Below, one piece after another: positions 9,873-20,150 of a DNA stretch of 64,000 bases (within the stretch, counting starts at the first letter, position 1; each line of letters begins with the position of its first letter). The position numbers were made by a program, and so were the translations under genes. Source of the DNA: Streptomyces chattanoogensis (GTDB lineage: Bacteria; Actinomycetota; Actinomycetes; Streptomycetales; Streptomycetaceae); the NCBI RefSeq assembly GCF_001294335.1, contig NZ_LGKG01000185.1:62001-126000 (forward strand). Reading direction: 5' to 3'. The notes below the pieces were generated by a model, which saw only the letters and a list, made by a program, of their open reading frames with translations, had not been told where the DNA came from and searched no databases.

Positions 9873-10727
9873 ATGACTGCCCAGATTCTCGATGGCAAGG
9901 CCACCGCCGCAGCGATCAAGTCCGAGCTCTCCGCCCGCGTTGAGGCGCTGAAGGCCAAGGGTGTCCAGCCCGGCCTGGGCACTCTCCTGGTCGGCGACGA
10001 CCCCGGCAGCCGCTGGTACGTCAACGGCAAGCACCGCGACTGCGCCCAGGTCGGCATCGCCTCCATCCAGCGCGAACTGCCTGCGACCGCCACCCAGGAG
10101 GAGATCGAGGCGGTCGTCCGGGAGCTCAACGAGGACCCGGCCTGCACCGGCTACATCGTCCAACTCCCGCTCCCCAAGGGCATCGACACCAACCGCGTCC
10201 TGGAGCTGATGGACCCGGCCAAGGACGCCGACGGTCTGCACCCGGTGAGCCTGGGCAAGCTGGTGCTGGGTGTCGAGGGCCCGCTGCCGTGCACCCCGTA
10301 CGGCATCGTCCAGCTGCTGCGCCGGCACGGTGTGGAGATCAAGGGCGCGGATGTGGTCGTGGTCGGCCGCGGTATCACCATCGGCCGCCCGATGCCGCTC
10401 GTCCTTACCCGCAAGTCCGAAAATGCCACGGTGACGCAGTGCCACACCGGCACCCGTGACCTGTCCGCGCACCTCAAGCAGGCCGACATCATCGTCGCCG
10501 CGGCCGGTGTGCCGCACATCATCAAGCCCGAGGACGTCAAGCCGGGCGCGGCCGTCCTGGACGTCGGCGTCAGCCGTGACGAGGCGGGAAAGATCGTCGG
10601 CGATGTGCACCCGGGTGTCGCCGAGGTGGCCGGCTGGGTCGCCCCCAACCCGGGCGGCGTCGGCCCGATGACCCGCGCCCAGCTGCTGGTCAACGTCGTC
10701 GAGGCCGCCGAGCGCGCGGCCGGCTGA
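9873..10727 (+). CDS. folD: Methylene-THF dehydrogenase / methenyl-THF cyclohydrolase
   Basis: A 284-residue bifunctional enzyme making 10-formyl-THF from 5,10-methylene-THF. ATG 9873 has GGAGGATGGGGG just upstream. The catalytic YxxxK motif is present as [10 protein letters not shown]. The substrate loop [12 protein letters not shown] and the NADP site [12 protein letters not shown] follow, then the C-terminal [17 protein letters not shown]. Length is normal. It supplies the cofactor used by PurN and PurH, and GlyA feeds it. The 243-base upstream gap shared with the RDD gene contains no ZTP-riboswitch-like sequence. Confidence 0.97.
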   Translation: MTAQILDGKATAAAIKSELSARVEALKAKGVQPGLGTLLVGDDPGSRWYVNGKHRDCAQVGIASIQRELPATATQEEIEAVVRELNEDPACTGYIVQLPLPKGIDTNRVLELMDPAKDADGLHPVSLGKLVLGVEGPLPCTPYGIVQLLRRHGVEIKGADVVVVGRGITIGRPMPLVLTRKSENATVTQCHTGTRDLSAHLKQADIIVAAAGVPHIIKPEDVKPGAAVLDVGVSRDEAGKIVGDVHPGVAEVAGWVAPNPGGVGPMTRAQLLVNVVEAAERAAG

Positions 10728-10756
10728 CCCGTACCGACCCGAAGGGAGTGCCCCGC

Positions 10757-11185
10757 ATGGCTGCCGAAGCGCACTCGGAACAGGCGTCCGAGCCCCAGCG
10801 CACCTCGCGCCGCTTCCCGCGGTTCACGCGGGACACCGCCCGCCCGGAAGGCGGCGGCCGCGCCGCGCCGGGCGGCCGTCCCGCGCCCGCCCGGCAGTGG
10901 CCGCTCCTGGCGGTGATGGGCGGCGTCGCGGCCGGGCTGCTGCTCGTGGCGGTCGACGCGTTCCGCGTCGGCACGCTGCTGATCGGCCTGTCCCTGCTGG
11001 CGGGGGCGGCGCTGCGCTGGGCGCTCCCGTCGGTGGGGATGCTGGCCGTACGCTCCCGCTTCACCGATCTGCTCACCTACGGGGTGCTCGGCTTCGTGAT
11101 CGTGATGCTGTCGATGATGGTGCAGCCCAAGCCGTGGATCCACATCCCGTTCCTGGACGACATCGTGCACTTCACCGTGCGCTAG
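10757..11185 (+). CDS. DUF3017 small membrane protein
   Basis: A 142-residue protein from ATG 10757, with a GAAGGGA site ten bases upstream; the GTG at 10748 is too close to that site. An Arg/Pro/Gly-rich cytoplasmic N-terminus of ~50 residues precedes three hydrophobic helices: [37 protein letters not shown], and [17 protein letters not shown]. Size and its position right after folD match the actinobacterial DUF3017 family. It lies 29 bases after folD and is probably co-transcribed. Function is unknown. Confidence 0.85.
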   Translation: MAAEAHSEQASEPQRTSRRFPRFTRDTARPEGGGRAAPGGRPAPARQWPLLAVMGGVAAGLLLVAVDAFRVGTLLIGLSLLAGAALRWALPSVGMLAVRSRFTDLLTYGVLGFVIVMLSMMVQPKPWIHIPFLDDIVHFTVR

Positions 11186-11264
11186 GACCTGCCCGGGGGT
11201 GTCCGCGCCGGGTCGCGCGCCCGGCGTCCGGCTTCCGGGGGTCCGCCGTGAGTACCGTGACGTC

Positions 11265-12482
11265 ATGGCCAAGATCCAGGTAGCCAACCCCGTCGTCGAG
11301 CTCGACGGCGACGAGATGACCCGCATCCTGTGGTCCTTCATCAAGGACAAGCTGATCCTCCCCTACCTCGATGTCGACCTGAAGTACTTCGACCTCGGCA
11401 TCGAGCACCGTGACGCGACCCACGACCAGGTGACCACCGATGCCGCCCGCGCCGTCCAGCGGTACGGCGTCGGCGTGAAATGCGCCACCATCACCCCGGA
11501 CGAGGCGCGGGTCGAGGAGTTCAACCTCAAGGCGATGTACCCCTCGCCGAACGCCACCCTCCGCAACGCGCTCGGCGGCGTGATCTTCCGCGAGCCGGTC
11601 ATCATGGCGAATGTGCCGCGGCTGGTCCCGGGCTGGACCCGGCCGATCGTCGTCGGCCGGCACGTCTTCGGCGACCAGTACCGCGCCACCGATCTGCGGG
11701 TCCCGGGTCCCGGCACGCTCACCCTGACCTTCACCCCGAAGGACGGTTCCGAGCCGCTCGAGGTGGAGGTCCACGAGTTCCCGGGTTCCGGCGTGGCGCT
11801 GGCGATGTACAACCACGACGCGTCCGTCCGCGACTTCGCCCGCGCCGCGTTCCGCTACGGCCTCGCCCGCGGCTACCCCGTCTACCTCTCCACGAAGAAC
11901 ACCGTCCTGAAGAAGTACGACGGCCGCTTCAAGGAGCTCTTCCAGGAGGTCTTCGACGCCGAGTTCGCCGAGGACTTCCGGGCCGGGGGGCTTTCGTACG
12001 AGCACCGGCTGATCGGCGACATGGTCGCGATGGCCCTCAGGTCGCCCGGCGGCTATGTCTGGGCGTGCAAGAACTACGACGGCGACGTCCAGTCCGATGT
12101 CGTCGCGCAGGGCTTCGGTTCGCTCGGCCTGATGACCTCCGTCCTGATGTCCCCCGACGGCCGCACCACCGTGGCCGAGGCCGCCCATGGCACGGTCACC
12201 CGCCACTACCGCCGCCATCAGCAGGGCAAGGCCACCTCGACCAACCCGATCGCCTCCGTCTTCGCCTGGACCCGCGGCCTCGCGCACCGGGGCCGGCTGG
12301 ACGGCACCCCGGAGGTCACCCGTTTCGCGGAGGCGCTGGAGCGGGTATGCGGGGAGACGGTGGAGGGCGGGCAGATGACCAGGGATCTGGCGCTGCTGAT
12401 CTCGCCGGACGCGCCGTGGCTGACCACGGAGCAGTTCCTGGATGCCCTCGACGTCAACCTGCGGGCGAAGATGGCCGGTTGA
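11265..12482 (+). CDS. icd: NADP-dependent isocitrate dehydrogenase (homodimeric, eukaryote-like type)
   Basis: A 405-residue enzyme, oxidising isocitrate to 2-oxoglutarate. It starts at ATG 11265 ([20 protein letters not shown]), the characteristic N-terminus of the ~400-residue homodimeric class, which differs from the monomeric ~740-residue enzyme many actinobacteria use. The substrate-binding segment SPNATLRN, the KKYDGRFK segment, [14 protein letters not shown], and [13 protein letters not shown] are all present. It shares the window with sucCD and mdh, so four TCA-cycle genes lie within 16 kb. Confidence 0.93.
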   Translation: MAKIQVANPVVELDGDEMTRILWSFIKDKLILPYLDVDLKYFDLGIEHRDATHDQVTTDAARAVQRYGVGVKCATITPDEARVEEFNLKAMYPSPNATLRNALGGVIFREPVIMANVPRLVPGWTRPIVVGRHVFGDQYRATDLRVPGPGTLTLTFTPKDGSEPLEVEVHEFPGSGVALAMYNHDASVRDFARAAFRYGLARGYPVYLSTKNTVLKKYDGRFKELFQEVFDAEFAEDFRAGGLSYEHRLIGDMVAMALRSPGGYVWACKNYDGDVQSDVVAQGFGSLGLMTSVLMSPDGRTTVAEAAHGTVTRHYRRHQQGKATSTNPIASVFAWTRGLAHRGRLDGTPEVTRFAEALERVCGETVEGGQMTRDLALLISPDAPWLTTEQFLDALDVNLRAKMAG

Positions 12483-12515
12483 GCACCCCCGGCATCGGGT
12501 TTTTCCGGGCATAAG

Positions 12516-12555
12516 GGCGGCGGCCCGCCCCCGGTGCGGGGAAGGGTCCGCCGCC
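12516..12555. terminator. Hairpin between convergent icd and hydrolase genes
   Basis: GGCGGCGGCCC at 12516-12526 pairs with GGGTCCGCCGCC at 12544-12555, with one bulged base, around a 17-base loop. It lies between the two convergent stop codons (12482 and 12568) and probably ends both transcripts. No U-tract is present, as is common in Streptomyces. Confidence 0.6.
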
Positions 12556-12567
12556 TGGTCCGCAGGG

Positions 12568-13437
12568 CTAACGCGCCCAGAACGCTGCCAGCGCCGCGGC
12601 CGTCTCCTGCGGCCGGTGGACGTTCGGGGAGTGCCCGCCGCCGTCGATCACCACCCGCTCCGCGCCCAGGCGCCGGGCCATCTCGTCCAGCCACGGCACC
12701 GGCCAGGTGCGGTCCGCCGACCCGGACACCACCAGCTTGCGCAGCGGGGCCGCCGCCAGTTCGGTGACGCGGTCCGGTTCGGCGATCAACTGGCGTCCGG
12801 TGGCGATGAGTTGCTCCGGTGTGGTGCCCATCCAGCGCCGGTGATGGAAGGCGTCGACCTCGGAGGCGGCCGCCGCCGTTCCCCCGTCCGCGTCCATGGC
12901 CTGCATCACCTGCCAGATGTCATCCATGTCCATCCCGCCCAGCGCGTCGATCAGCATGCTCGTACGGACCTGCTGCGCCGTCTCGATCGCGGCCGGGCCG
13001 CAGTTCATGAGGGTCAGCGAGGCCCAGGGGAGCGGCGAGGGGGCGGCGTCGAGCACCGCGGCGCGGGCGATCAGACCGCCGAGGGAGTGCCCCAGGAGAT
13101 GCAGCGGTCCGCCGCCGTCCCGGGTGAGGGCGTCGCTCTGGGCGACGACGTCCAGTGCCAACTCCCGTTGCGCGTACGCCGATTCCTCGCGCGGGCCGGC
13201 CGACTCGTACTGTCCGCGCCCGTCGACCGCCACGGCACGGAACCCGGCCTGCGCCAGCGGGGCGAGCAGCGGCAGGAAGTCCTCCTTGCTGCCGGAGAAC
13301 CCGGGGAGCAGAAGCGCGGTGCCACGACGGGCCGCGAGGGGCGGCGCCGCGTCCAGGACGGCGAAGGATCCGCGGTCGGTGCGCAGCTGGTAGGCGTTGA
13401 CGCCGGTCGGTACGTCGATGGTCAGCACTCGGCTCAT
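12568..13437 (-). CDS. Alpha/beta-fold hydrolase
   Basis: A 289-residue serine hydrolase from ATG 13437. The fold's signature elements are in order: the oxyanion-loop region LLLPGFSGSKEDFLPLL, the strand AVAVDGRGQYES, the nucleophile elbow LLGHSLGGLIAR, the acid in VVSGSADRTWP, and the catalytic His in VIDGGGHSPN. The substrate cannot be inferred from the sequence; esterase and proline-iminopeptidase-like or haloperoxidase-like relatives share these motifs. It is monocistronic and convergent with icd. Confidence 0.88.
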   Translation of the reverse strand: MSRVLTIDVPTGVNAYQLRTDRGSFAVLDAAPPLAARRGTALLLPGFSGSKEDFLPLLAPLAQAGFRAVAVDGRGQYESAGPREESAYAQRELALDVVAQSDALTRDGGGPLHLLGHSLGGLIARAAVLDAAPSPLPWASLTLMNCGPAAIETAQQVRTSMLIDALGGMDMDDIWQVMQAMDADGGTAAAASEVDAFHHRRWMGTTPEQLIATGRQLIAEPDRVTELAAAPLRKLVVSGSADRTWPVPWLDEMARRLGAERVVIDGGGHSPNVHRPQETAAALAAFWAR

Positions 13438-13539
13438 GACGCGGAACCCTATGGGGCGGGTGCTTTTCGGCGGTAACTCCGTTACCCCGCAGGGGTGGTG
13501 GGGTCGGCGGAGTGCTGACCATCGGCGGGGATCCCGGCC

Positions 13540-14061
13540 TCAGCGGGGGTTCCAGCCGCCCATCCGGCCGATCAGCCGCCACACCGTGCGCTCGGCCCGG
13601 CGCTCCGCCTGGCGCCGGTCCTCCCAGGACAGCGCCGGGCGCCCGTACAGCTGGGTCGACAGGGTGTTGACCTGCTCCTCGATCATCCGCAGATGGCGGC
13701 CCAGGCGCAGGATGCCCTGGTTGCTGTCGCGCCACCACACCAGCGAGAAGGCGACGATCACCAGGGCGATGTAGAGGTTCGGGCGGTTGAAGGTCAGTCC
13801 GCCGTTCCCGGCCACCACGGCCGATATCACGCCGGCGAAACCGGCTATCTGTGTACGGGCCCCGATGCGCTGGGTGATCTCGGAGCGTAAGGCGTCGTAC
13901 TCGCGCATCAGGAGGCCGATGATCGCGGTCTGCTGTTCGGCGGTCCCAGCGGCCGTGGGCGGGGGAGGGGGTGAGGGAGGGGCGGCGACCGGGGGATCTC
14001 CGGCAACCGGTGGATTTCCCGCCGCCGGTCCCGTCACCGGTGGATTTCCCGACATGGTCAT
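13540..14061 (-). CDS. Hypothetical protein with two membrane helices
   Basis: A 173-residue protein. The ATG at 14061 has a perfect AGGAGG eight bases upstream, so the open frame extending to 14322 is not used. Residues 1-45 are a Pro-rich repeat (GNPPVxG units). The middle, about 50-110, has IGLLMREYDALRSEITQRIGAR followed by two hydrophobic helices (IAGFAGVISAVVAGN; LYIALVIVAFSLVWW). The C-terminus is basic and helical, ending RMGGWNPR. It was not assigned to a known family. Confidence 0.75.
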   Translation of the reverse strand: MTMSGNPPVTGPAAGNPPVAGDPPVAAPPSPPPPPTAAGTAEQQTAIIGLLMREYDALRSEITQRIGARTQIAGFAGVISAVVAGNGGLTFNRPNLYIALVIVAFSLVWWRDSNQGILRLGRHLRMIEEQVNTLSTQLYGRPALSWEDRRQAERRAERTVWRLIGRMGGWNPR

Positions 14062-15572
<1,511 letters not shown>

Positions 15573-15609
15573 CCCCGGCGCACCCGCCGCTCCCGGCAGC
15601 GGTACCACG

Positions 15610-15640
15610 AGCCCGCACGGCCCCAACGGCCGTGCGGGCT
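15610..15640 (+). terminator. Terminator after mdh
   Basis: A perfect 13-bp stem (AGCCCGCACGGCC with GGCCGTGCGGGCT) around a 5-base loop, 37 bases after the mdh stop codon and followed by CTGCCGTTTC. It is a classic GC-rich factor-independent terminator. Confidence 0.9.
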
Positions 15641-15773
15641 CTGCCGTTTCACCGCTCCGCCGCACTCTGGGTAATGGCGCTGACACGGCGCGGCCCGCTC
15701 CCTTATGCTGCGCTTCCCCCCCCACACGCCGCGGCCCGTCCGTGGTGGCCCGCTGGTGCTTCAGGGAAGGCAG

Positions 15774-17624
15774 ATGACCCGTATCGATGTGCCTCGACAG
15801 CCCGGCGACCCGGAGGGCACCGCGCGATTAACCAAGCAGCCGGCGGGCTCCGATCCGCCCGCACAGCCCCCGCCCCCGCCGCCCGAGCCGCACTCCGTGA
15901 CCCCGCCGGGCGCCAGCGAGGCCACCCGGCTGCTGTGCGCCGGCACGTACATGGACGAGAGCTACCGCGATGCGGTCATCGACGAGCTGTACGTCCACGA
16001 GGAGCGGTTCGCCGCGCCCTCCCTCGGCATCGACGCGGCCCGGGTGCTCGCCCACGCGCTGCGTGCCCGCCGCCTCCAACTGGGCTGGGCGGCGGCGATC
16101 CTGCTGGTGTGGATCGTGGCCGTCCCGCTGTCGTCCGGGCTGGCGGTGCTCTACCTCTATCCCATCGCCGTGATGGCGCTCGCCCGCTTCATGAGCGGTC
16201 TGACCTTCCTCCCGCCGTGGCTGTCCGTCATCGGCCCGTTCGTGCTGCGCTGGTACGGGCGGATCTCCCTGCTGGTGTTCTTGGTGGTGCTGCTGGTGGC
16301 GGCGTTCGGCGGCGGTGACGGCCTCGCCGGGTTCGGGCGTTCGCTGCTGCCGGATCTGCTGAGCCCGGACTCCGGACCGGACTACTCGACGTACTCGGCC
16401 ATGGACGCCACCAGCGCCTACGACGCCTCCGCCGGCAGCGGGTTCGCCGACGCCCTGGCCGTCTGGTCCACGCTGCTGCTGTTGCCGGCGGTGGCCGTCC
16501 TGGTCGCTCTGCAGCGCGGCCAGTTCGCCCGCGCGCTGGCCGACGAGCTGTCCAGGGAGCGCTTCCCCGACGTGATGTCCGACCCCGCCGAGCGCGCCGA
16601 GGGCCTCCGCTTCCGGAGGCTGCGGGACCGGGTGCGGACCGAGCAGCACGGGCCGCTGATGATGTACCGGGCCGCCAACCCGTTCTGCGGCGCGGGTGTC
16701 CCGTACCGGACCTGGTCCCTGTCGGTGGAGCTCAGCCCCCGGCCGGACCGCACGACCGAGCCGCTGGACAACGCCGCCTTCCTGGAGCGCATCGTCCCCC
16801 TGGTGGCCGCGCTGCGGGTGCCGTCACCGCACGGTTCGCCGGAGCGGGCGGCCGCGGTGCGGGACCGGCTGCGTGCGCTCGAGATCGACGAGTGCGTCTT
16901 CCTGCCCGCCGAGGGGCTGCCGTCCCGGGCGGCGGCGCCGTACGCACCCGCGGAGTTCGAGGAACACCGTGCCGAGGCGGTCGAGGAAGGCGGCGAGACC
17001 CGCCGGCACTTCCTGCGGATCCGGGTCGGCGGCTGGAACGAGGGCGTGGTCACCACGGTCTTCGTACGGGTGCACACGCAGGGCGGCATGCTGATGCTGG
17101 AGGTCGCCCCGCATGTGCTGTGGCCGCTGCGGCAGCTCTTCCAGGACGCCGACCGGATCGCCCACCAGTACCGGCACCACCACCGCTTCGGCCGGGCCGT
17201 CTGGGCCCTGGCCGCCACGCCGCGCTCGGCCGGACAGGCCCTGCTGACCCTGCTGCGCGGCTTGCTGTCGCTGTGGCGGCTGGGCACCGGAGGGTACGGG
17301 GCCGCGCTGCCCGAGGGCCCCGCCGTCTCCGTACGCGAACTGGGCTCCTACAACGAGTCCTCGCTCTTCCAGGACATGGACGTCGCCCGCTATCTGAAGA
17401 CCATTCAGCAGCGGGTGGCGGCGGGCGTGACCACGGCGCTGCGCGAGGCCGGCTACCGGACCGAGGAGTTCGAGCAGCGGGTCGTCCATGTCGCGGAGGG
17501 CGGTACGTACATCGAGTCCGCACAGGGCGCGATCGGCATCGGCGACCACAACACGATCACCCACAACGCCACCACTCCGCGTGGCGCCGCGTCGAAGGGA
17601 AGCAAGAAGAGTGGCAACGGCTGA
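15774..17624 (+). CDS. Multi-helix membrane protein with C-terminal amyloid-like motif
   Basis: A 616-residue protein from ATG 15774 (GGGAAGGCAG upstream). Residues 1-45 are Pro-rich and cytoplasmic. Hydrophobic helices occur at about residues 100-125, 130-150, 160-185 and 225-245 (WAAAILLVWIVAVPL, LLVFLVVLLVAAF, LLLLPAVAVLVAL). Residues ~250-570 form a soluble domain of no recognised family. The extreme C-terminus, residues 577-598, carries GTYIESAQGAIGIG followed by DHNTITHN. It fits an I-x-I-G-x-x-N-T-I core like RHIM or bacterial amyloid signalling motifs. The next gene overlaps its last 14 bases and has the same motif near its N-terminus. Function is unknown; a membrane receptor or effector pairing with its neighbour is an inference. 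Confidence 0.75.
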   Translation: MTRIDVPRQPGDPEGTARLTKQPAGSDPPAQPPPPPPEPHSVTPPGASEATRLLCAGTYMDESYRDAVIDELYVHEERFAAPSLGIDAARVLAHALRARRLQLGWAAAILLVWIVAVPLSSGLAVLYLYPIAVMALARFMSGLTFLPPWLSVIGPFVLRWYGRISLLVFLVVLLVAAFGGGDGLAGFGRSLLPDLLSPDSGPDYSTYSAMDATSAYDASAGSGFADALAVWSTLLLLPAVAVLVALQRGQFARALADELSRERFPDVMSDPAERAEGLRFRRLRDRVRTEQHGPLMMYRAANPFCGAGVPYRTWSLSVELSPRPDRTTEPLDNAAFLERIVPLVAALRVPSPHGSPERAAAVRDRLRALEIDECVFLPAEGLPSRAAAPYAPAEFEEHRAEAVEEGGETRRHFLRIRVGGWNEGVVTTVFVRVHTQGGMLMLEVAPHVLWPLRQLFQDADRIAHQYRHHHRFGRAVWALAATPRSAGQALLTLLRGLLSLWRLGTGGYGAALPEGPAVSVRELGSYNESSLFQDMDVARYLKTIQQRVAAGVTTALREAGYRTEEFEQRVVHVAEGGTYIESAQGAIGIGDHNTITHNATTPRGAASKGSKKSGNG

Positions 17625-17982
17625 CGAACGCGACAACGGCATCCACATCGGCAGCGTCCGGGGCGCCTTCGCCATCGGCAACCACAACACGGTGACCCAC
17701 AACGAGGGCGCCGCACCGGCCGTGGACCCGGCGCAGGAGGAGCTGCTGCGCGCCGTCCGGGAGCTGCGCGACGATCTGTCCCGGGCGGTGCCCAGCCCCC
17801 AGATCGCCGCCCTGAGCAGCGAACTCGCCGGCACGGAGGCGGAGATCACCGATTCCGGCGCGGCCGGTCCCGGCCGGCTGTCGCGGCTGCGGACAGCCCT
17901 CACCGACGCCGGCGCCGTCGTCGGCCTGCTGGCATCCGGGACGGCGGTCGGCCAGGCCGTCGCGGCCCTGGCGGGAGGGTGA
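17611..17982 (+). CDS. Small protein with N-terminal amyloid-like motif and Gly/Ala-rich C-terminal helix
   Basis: A 123-residue protein starting at GTG 17611, inside the end of the previous gene; GGAAGCAAGAAGA precedes it. Residues 10-31 (GIHIGSVRGAFAIG then NHNTVTHN) match the C-terminal motif of the upstream protein at 13 of 22 positions. Residues ~40-75 are a charged helix (EELLRAVRELRDDLSRAV). The last 30 residues are a hydrophobic Gly/Ala-rich segment (VVGLLASGTAVGQAVAALAGG) that could insert in a membrane or form a glycine zipper. The stop overlaps the next gene by four bases. Its layout recalls a signal-sequence motif tied to a putative membrane-active tail. Confidence 0.75.
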   Translation: MATADERDNGIHIGSVRGAFAIGNHNTVTHNEGAAPAVDPAQEELLRAVRELRDDLSRAVPSPQIAALSSELAGTEAEITDSGAAGPGRLSRLRTALTDAGAVVGLLASGTAVGQAVAALAGG

Positions 17983-18911
17983 CGGCGCGGGGCGGGGGCG
18001 CGGCCCGCTGGAACCGCGAGACCCAGCGCTGGGAGGACGGCACCCCGCCGCCCGCCGCCTATACGGGGCCGATGCCGCCCCGGCCGCACTTCCGGCCGTC
18101 GGCGGGCACCGCGCCGGGCGCCCCGGTTCCCGCGCAGGACACGGGCCCGGACCCCGCCCCGTGCCCCGGCCGGGAACCCGTTCCGCCGGCCGGCCCGGAC
18201 GAGGGCGTCCTCCTCGTCCCCGGGCCGCCCGACGCCGTACCCGGCCCGGCCCGCCGCACCATGGCGCTCGCCGCCGGGACGGCGGTGGCCGTGATCGCGG
18301 CCGGTCTCGGCGGCGGCTATCTGCTGTGGCGCGGCGATGACGCCGACCCGGCCGCGGCCCCCGCCAGGAGCTCCGCGAAGCCCACCCCGTCCACCCCGTC
18401 CACCGGCCCCTCGGCAGCCACCGCCCCGCCGGTGTCCTCCGGTCCCCCCGAGGGCTTCCGCACCGTCCACGACGAAGAGGGCTTCACCCTCGCGGTGCCC
18501 AGCGGCTGGCAGCGCGAGAAGCGCAAGAACGGCGTCTTCTACCTCTCGCCGGACGGGCACGGGCTGGTGCAGGTCTTCCAGAACACCGACGCGCCCGGCA
18601 CACCGCGCGAGGCGCTGGAGAACACCTCCGACGAGCTGTCCCACTCAGCCCGCAACCCCGGCTACGAGCAGATCGGCCTCGGACCGCTGCCCGGCCCGGC
18701 CCCGGACTCGGCCTCGGACGCCTACCAGCTGGTCTACGCCTATGACAGCGAGGACGTGGGCGACCGCGTCAAGGTGGTCGACTGCGCCTTCACGGCCTCC
18801 GACGGCCGCCAGTTCGCCGTGCTCGTCCGGGGCACCGAGGCCGAGTGGCCCCAGCAGGAGCAGATCCAGCGGATCGCCCTGCGGTCCTTCGCCCCCGGGA
18901 CCGCGGGATGA
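17979..18911 (+). CDS. Single-pass membrane protein with extracytoplasmic domain
   Basis: A 310-residue protein starting at GTG 17979, coupled to the previous gene through a GTGA overlap. The N-terminus has GGAARWNRETQRWEDG, a short Trp-rich motif seen (from memory) at the start of other Streptomyces membrane proteins. A Pro-rich cytoplasmic region runs to ~85, a membrane helix covers ~90-113 (MALAAGTAVAVIAAGLGGGYLLW), and a Ser/Thr/Pro linker follows. A ~150-residue outer domain begins GFTLAVPSGWQRE. It forms a three-gene overlapping set with the two motif-bearing genes. No enzymatic motif was seen. Confidence 0.75.
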   Translation: MTARGGGAARWNRETQRWEDGTPPPAAYTGPMPPRPHFRPSAGTAPGAPVPAQDTGPDPAPCPGREPVPPAGPDEGVLLVPGPPDAVPGPARRTMALAAGTAVAVIAAGLGGGYLLWRGDDADPAAAPARSSAKPTPSTPSTGPSAATAPPVSSGPPEGFRTVHDEEGFTLAVPSGWQREKRKNGVFYLSPDGHGLVQVFQNTDAPGTPREALENTSDELSHSARNPGYEQIGLGPLPGPAPDSASDAYQLVYAYDSEDVGDRVKVVDCAFTASDGRQFAVLVRGTEAEWPQQEQIQRIALRSFAPGTAG

Positions 18912-19057
18912 CCCGGGACCGCGGGATGACGCGGGACCGCGCGGTGAGAGGCTGTGCGGGACGGCGCCCGGCACACGGTGCGGCGCGCCGTCCGGCACGT
19001 CATCCGGAACCCAACCCGGCCCCTACAGCAGCGCGTTCTGCAGCGGAGTGATACGGC

Positions 19058-19693
19058 ATGACCCACGGCACGGGCGCACTCGAGCAGTTGCTGGACCGGG
19101 GGCGCGGTCCGATGGGCCCGTCGATCGAGCTGGACTTCGGCGTCCCGGCCGGGCCCCTGGCCGAGCTCGGCCGGACCCTCTCCCGTATCAACGGCTTCTT
19201 CCTCTTCGACGCCGGCGTCCAGGTCTTCCGGGCGGGCGACGACGGCCTCGGCCCCGACCTGCTGGCCTGGAACGACGGCGAGACCTGGAAGGACACCTAC
19301 GACGGCCTGGCCGACGACGTGTTCTGCTTCGGCCAGGACATCTTCGGTACCCAGTTCGCCGTCGTCGGCGGCGAGGAGGTCGTCCGCTTCAACCCGGAGA
19401 CGGCTGAAACCACCGCGATCGGCCCCGGCCTCGACGCCTGGGCGCAGTGGCTGCTCGACGACCCGGACGTGAACGGCGCAGCGTCCTTCGCCCATGCCTT
19501 CCAGAAGCAGCACGGCGCCCTGGACCCGAACGAGCGGCTGGTCCCGCGGCAGTTCTTCGTCACCGGCGGCGGCTACGGCTTCGACAACTTCGCCGTCCAC
19601 GACGCCGCCACCGCGATGCGCATCCGCGGCCCCCTGGCCCAGCAGATCCACGACCTGCCGGACGGCACCCGGCTCCGCATCGACGTCCGCTGA
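19058..19693 (+). CDS. SMI1/KNR4 (SUKH) family protein
   Basis: A 211-residue protein from ATG 19058. The sequence NGFFLFDAGVQVF, then DVFCFGQDIFGTQFAV, RFNPETAETTAIG and the C-terminal HDLPDGTRLRI follow the layout of long bacterial SUKH proteins. SUKH domains are common immunity proteins of polymorphic toxins, but many Streptomyces copies are orphan housekeeping-like genes. No toxin gene is next to it, so the orphan reading is preferred. It is convergent with the DUF5988-like gene. Confidence 0.75.
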   Translation: MTHGTGALEQLLDRGRGPMGPSIELDFGVPAGPLAELGRTLSRINGFFLFDAGVQVFRAGDDGLGPDLLAWNDGETWKDTYDGLADDVFCFGQDIFGTQFAVVGGEEVVRFNPETAETTAIGPGLDAWAQWLLDDPDVNGAASFAHAFQKQHGALDPNERLVPRQFFVTGGGYGFDNFAVHDAATAMRIRGPLAQQIHDLPDGTRLRIDVR

Positions 19694-19714
19694 CCCGCGG
19701 CCCGGTCCGTCGCG

Positions 19715-19969
19715 CTACCCGGGCAGCTCCGTCCGCTCCCACCACTCGTACACCGGCAGCGTGCCCTCGGCGGTCGTCTTCGTCCGCCCGGTGGCCCGGA
19801 AGTGCTCGTACCCGGCCAGATACGGGATCTTCAGCTCGGTCGTCCCCGGGGGATCGATCGCCACGATCAGCCCCGGGAATTCATCGGGGCCGCCCTCCAG
19901 CACCGCCTTCTCCGGCGTCCCGCCCCCGCCATCCGCGCCACCCGTGTCATGAGCCTTGTCCTTAGCCAT
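19715..19969 (-). CDS. DUF5988-like small protein
   Basis: An 84-residue protein from ATG 19969. A Gly/Asp-rich N-terminus leads into KAVLEGGPDEFPGLIVAI, then IPYLAGYEHFRATGR and LPVYEWWERTEL. This order (EGGPxxxP, then GYEHF, then PVYxWxxRT) is the pattern recalled for the DUF5988 family, small proteins often found near Streptomyces biosynthetic genes. Function is unknown. Confidence 0.65.
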   Translation of the reverse strand: MAKDKAHDTGGADGGGGTPEKAVLEGGPDEFPGLIVAIDPPGTTELKIPYLAGYEHFRATGRTKTTAEGTLPVYEWWERTELPG

Positions 19970-20150
19970 GTCCGAATTGTCTTGCGGGGGTGGCGGCGCG
20001 GGGCGGCGGCTCGCCGACGGACGGTGACGAGGTACCCGCCTCGCCGCCGCCCGTGTCACATCCGCCGGCGCCCGCCCGTCGTACGGAGTGACAGCACCAC
20101 CCGAGCGAGACAACCCGAGCGAGCACACACTCGTACGAGGAGGCACCTCC

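Noticed and set aside
19058..19693. Immunity gene of a toxin system
   Set aside because: The SUKH fold fits, but no toxin-like gene is adjacent and long SUKH proteins are often orphan in Streptomyces.
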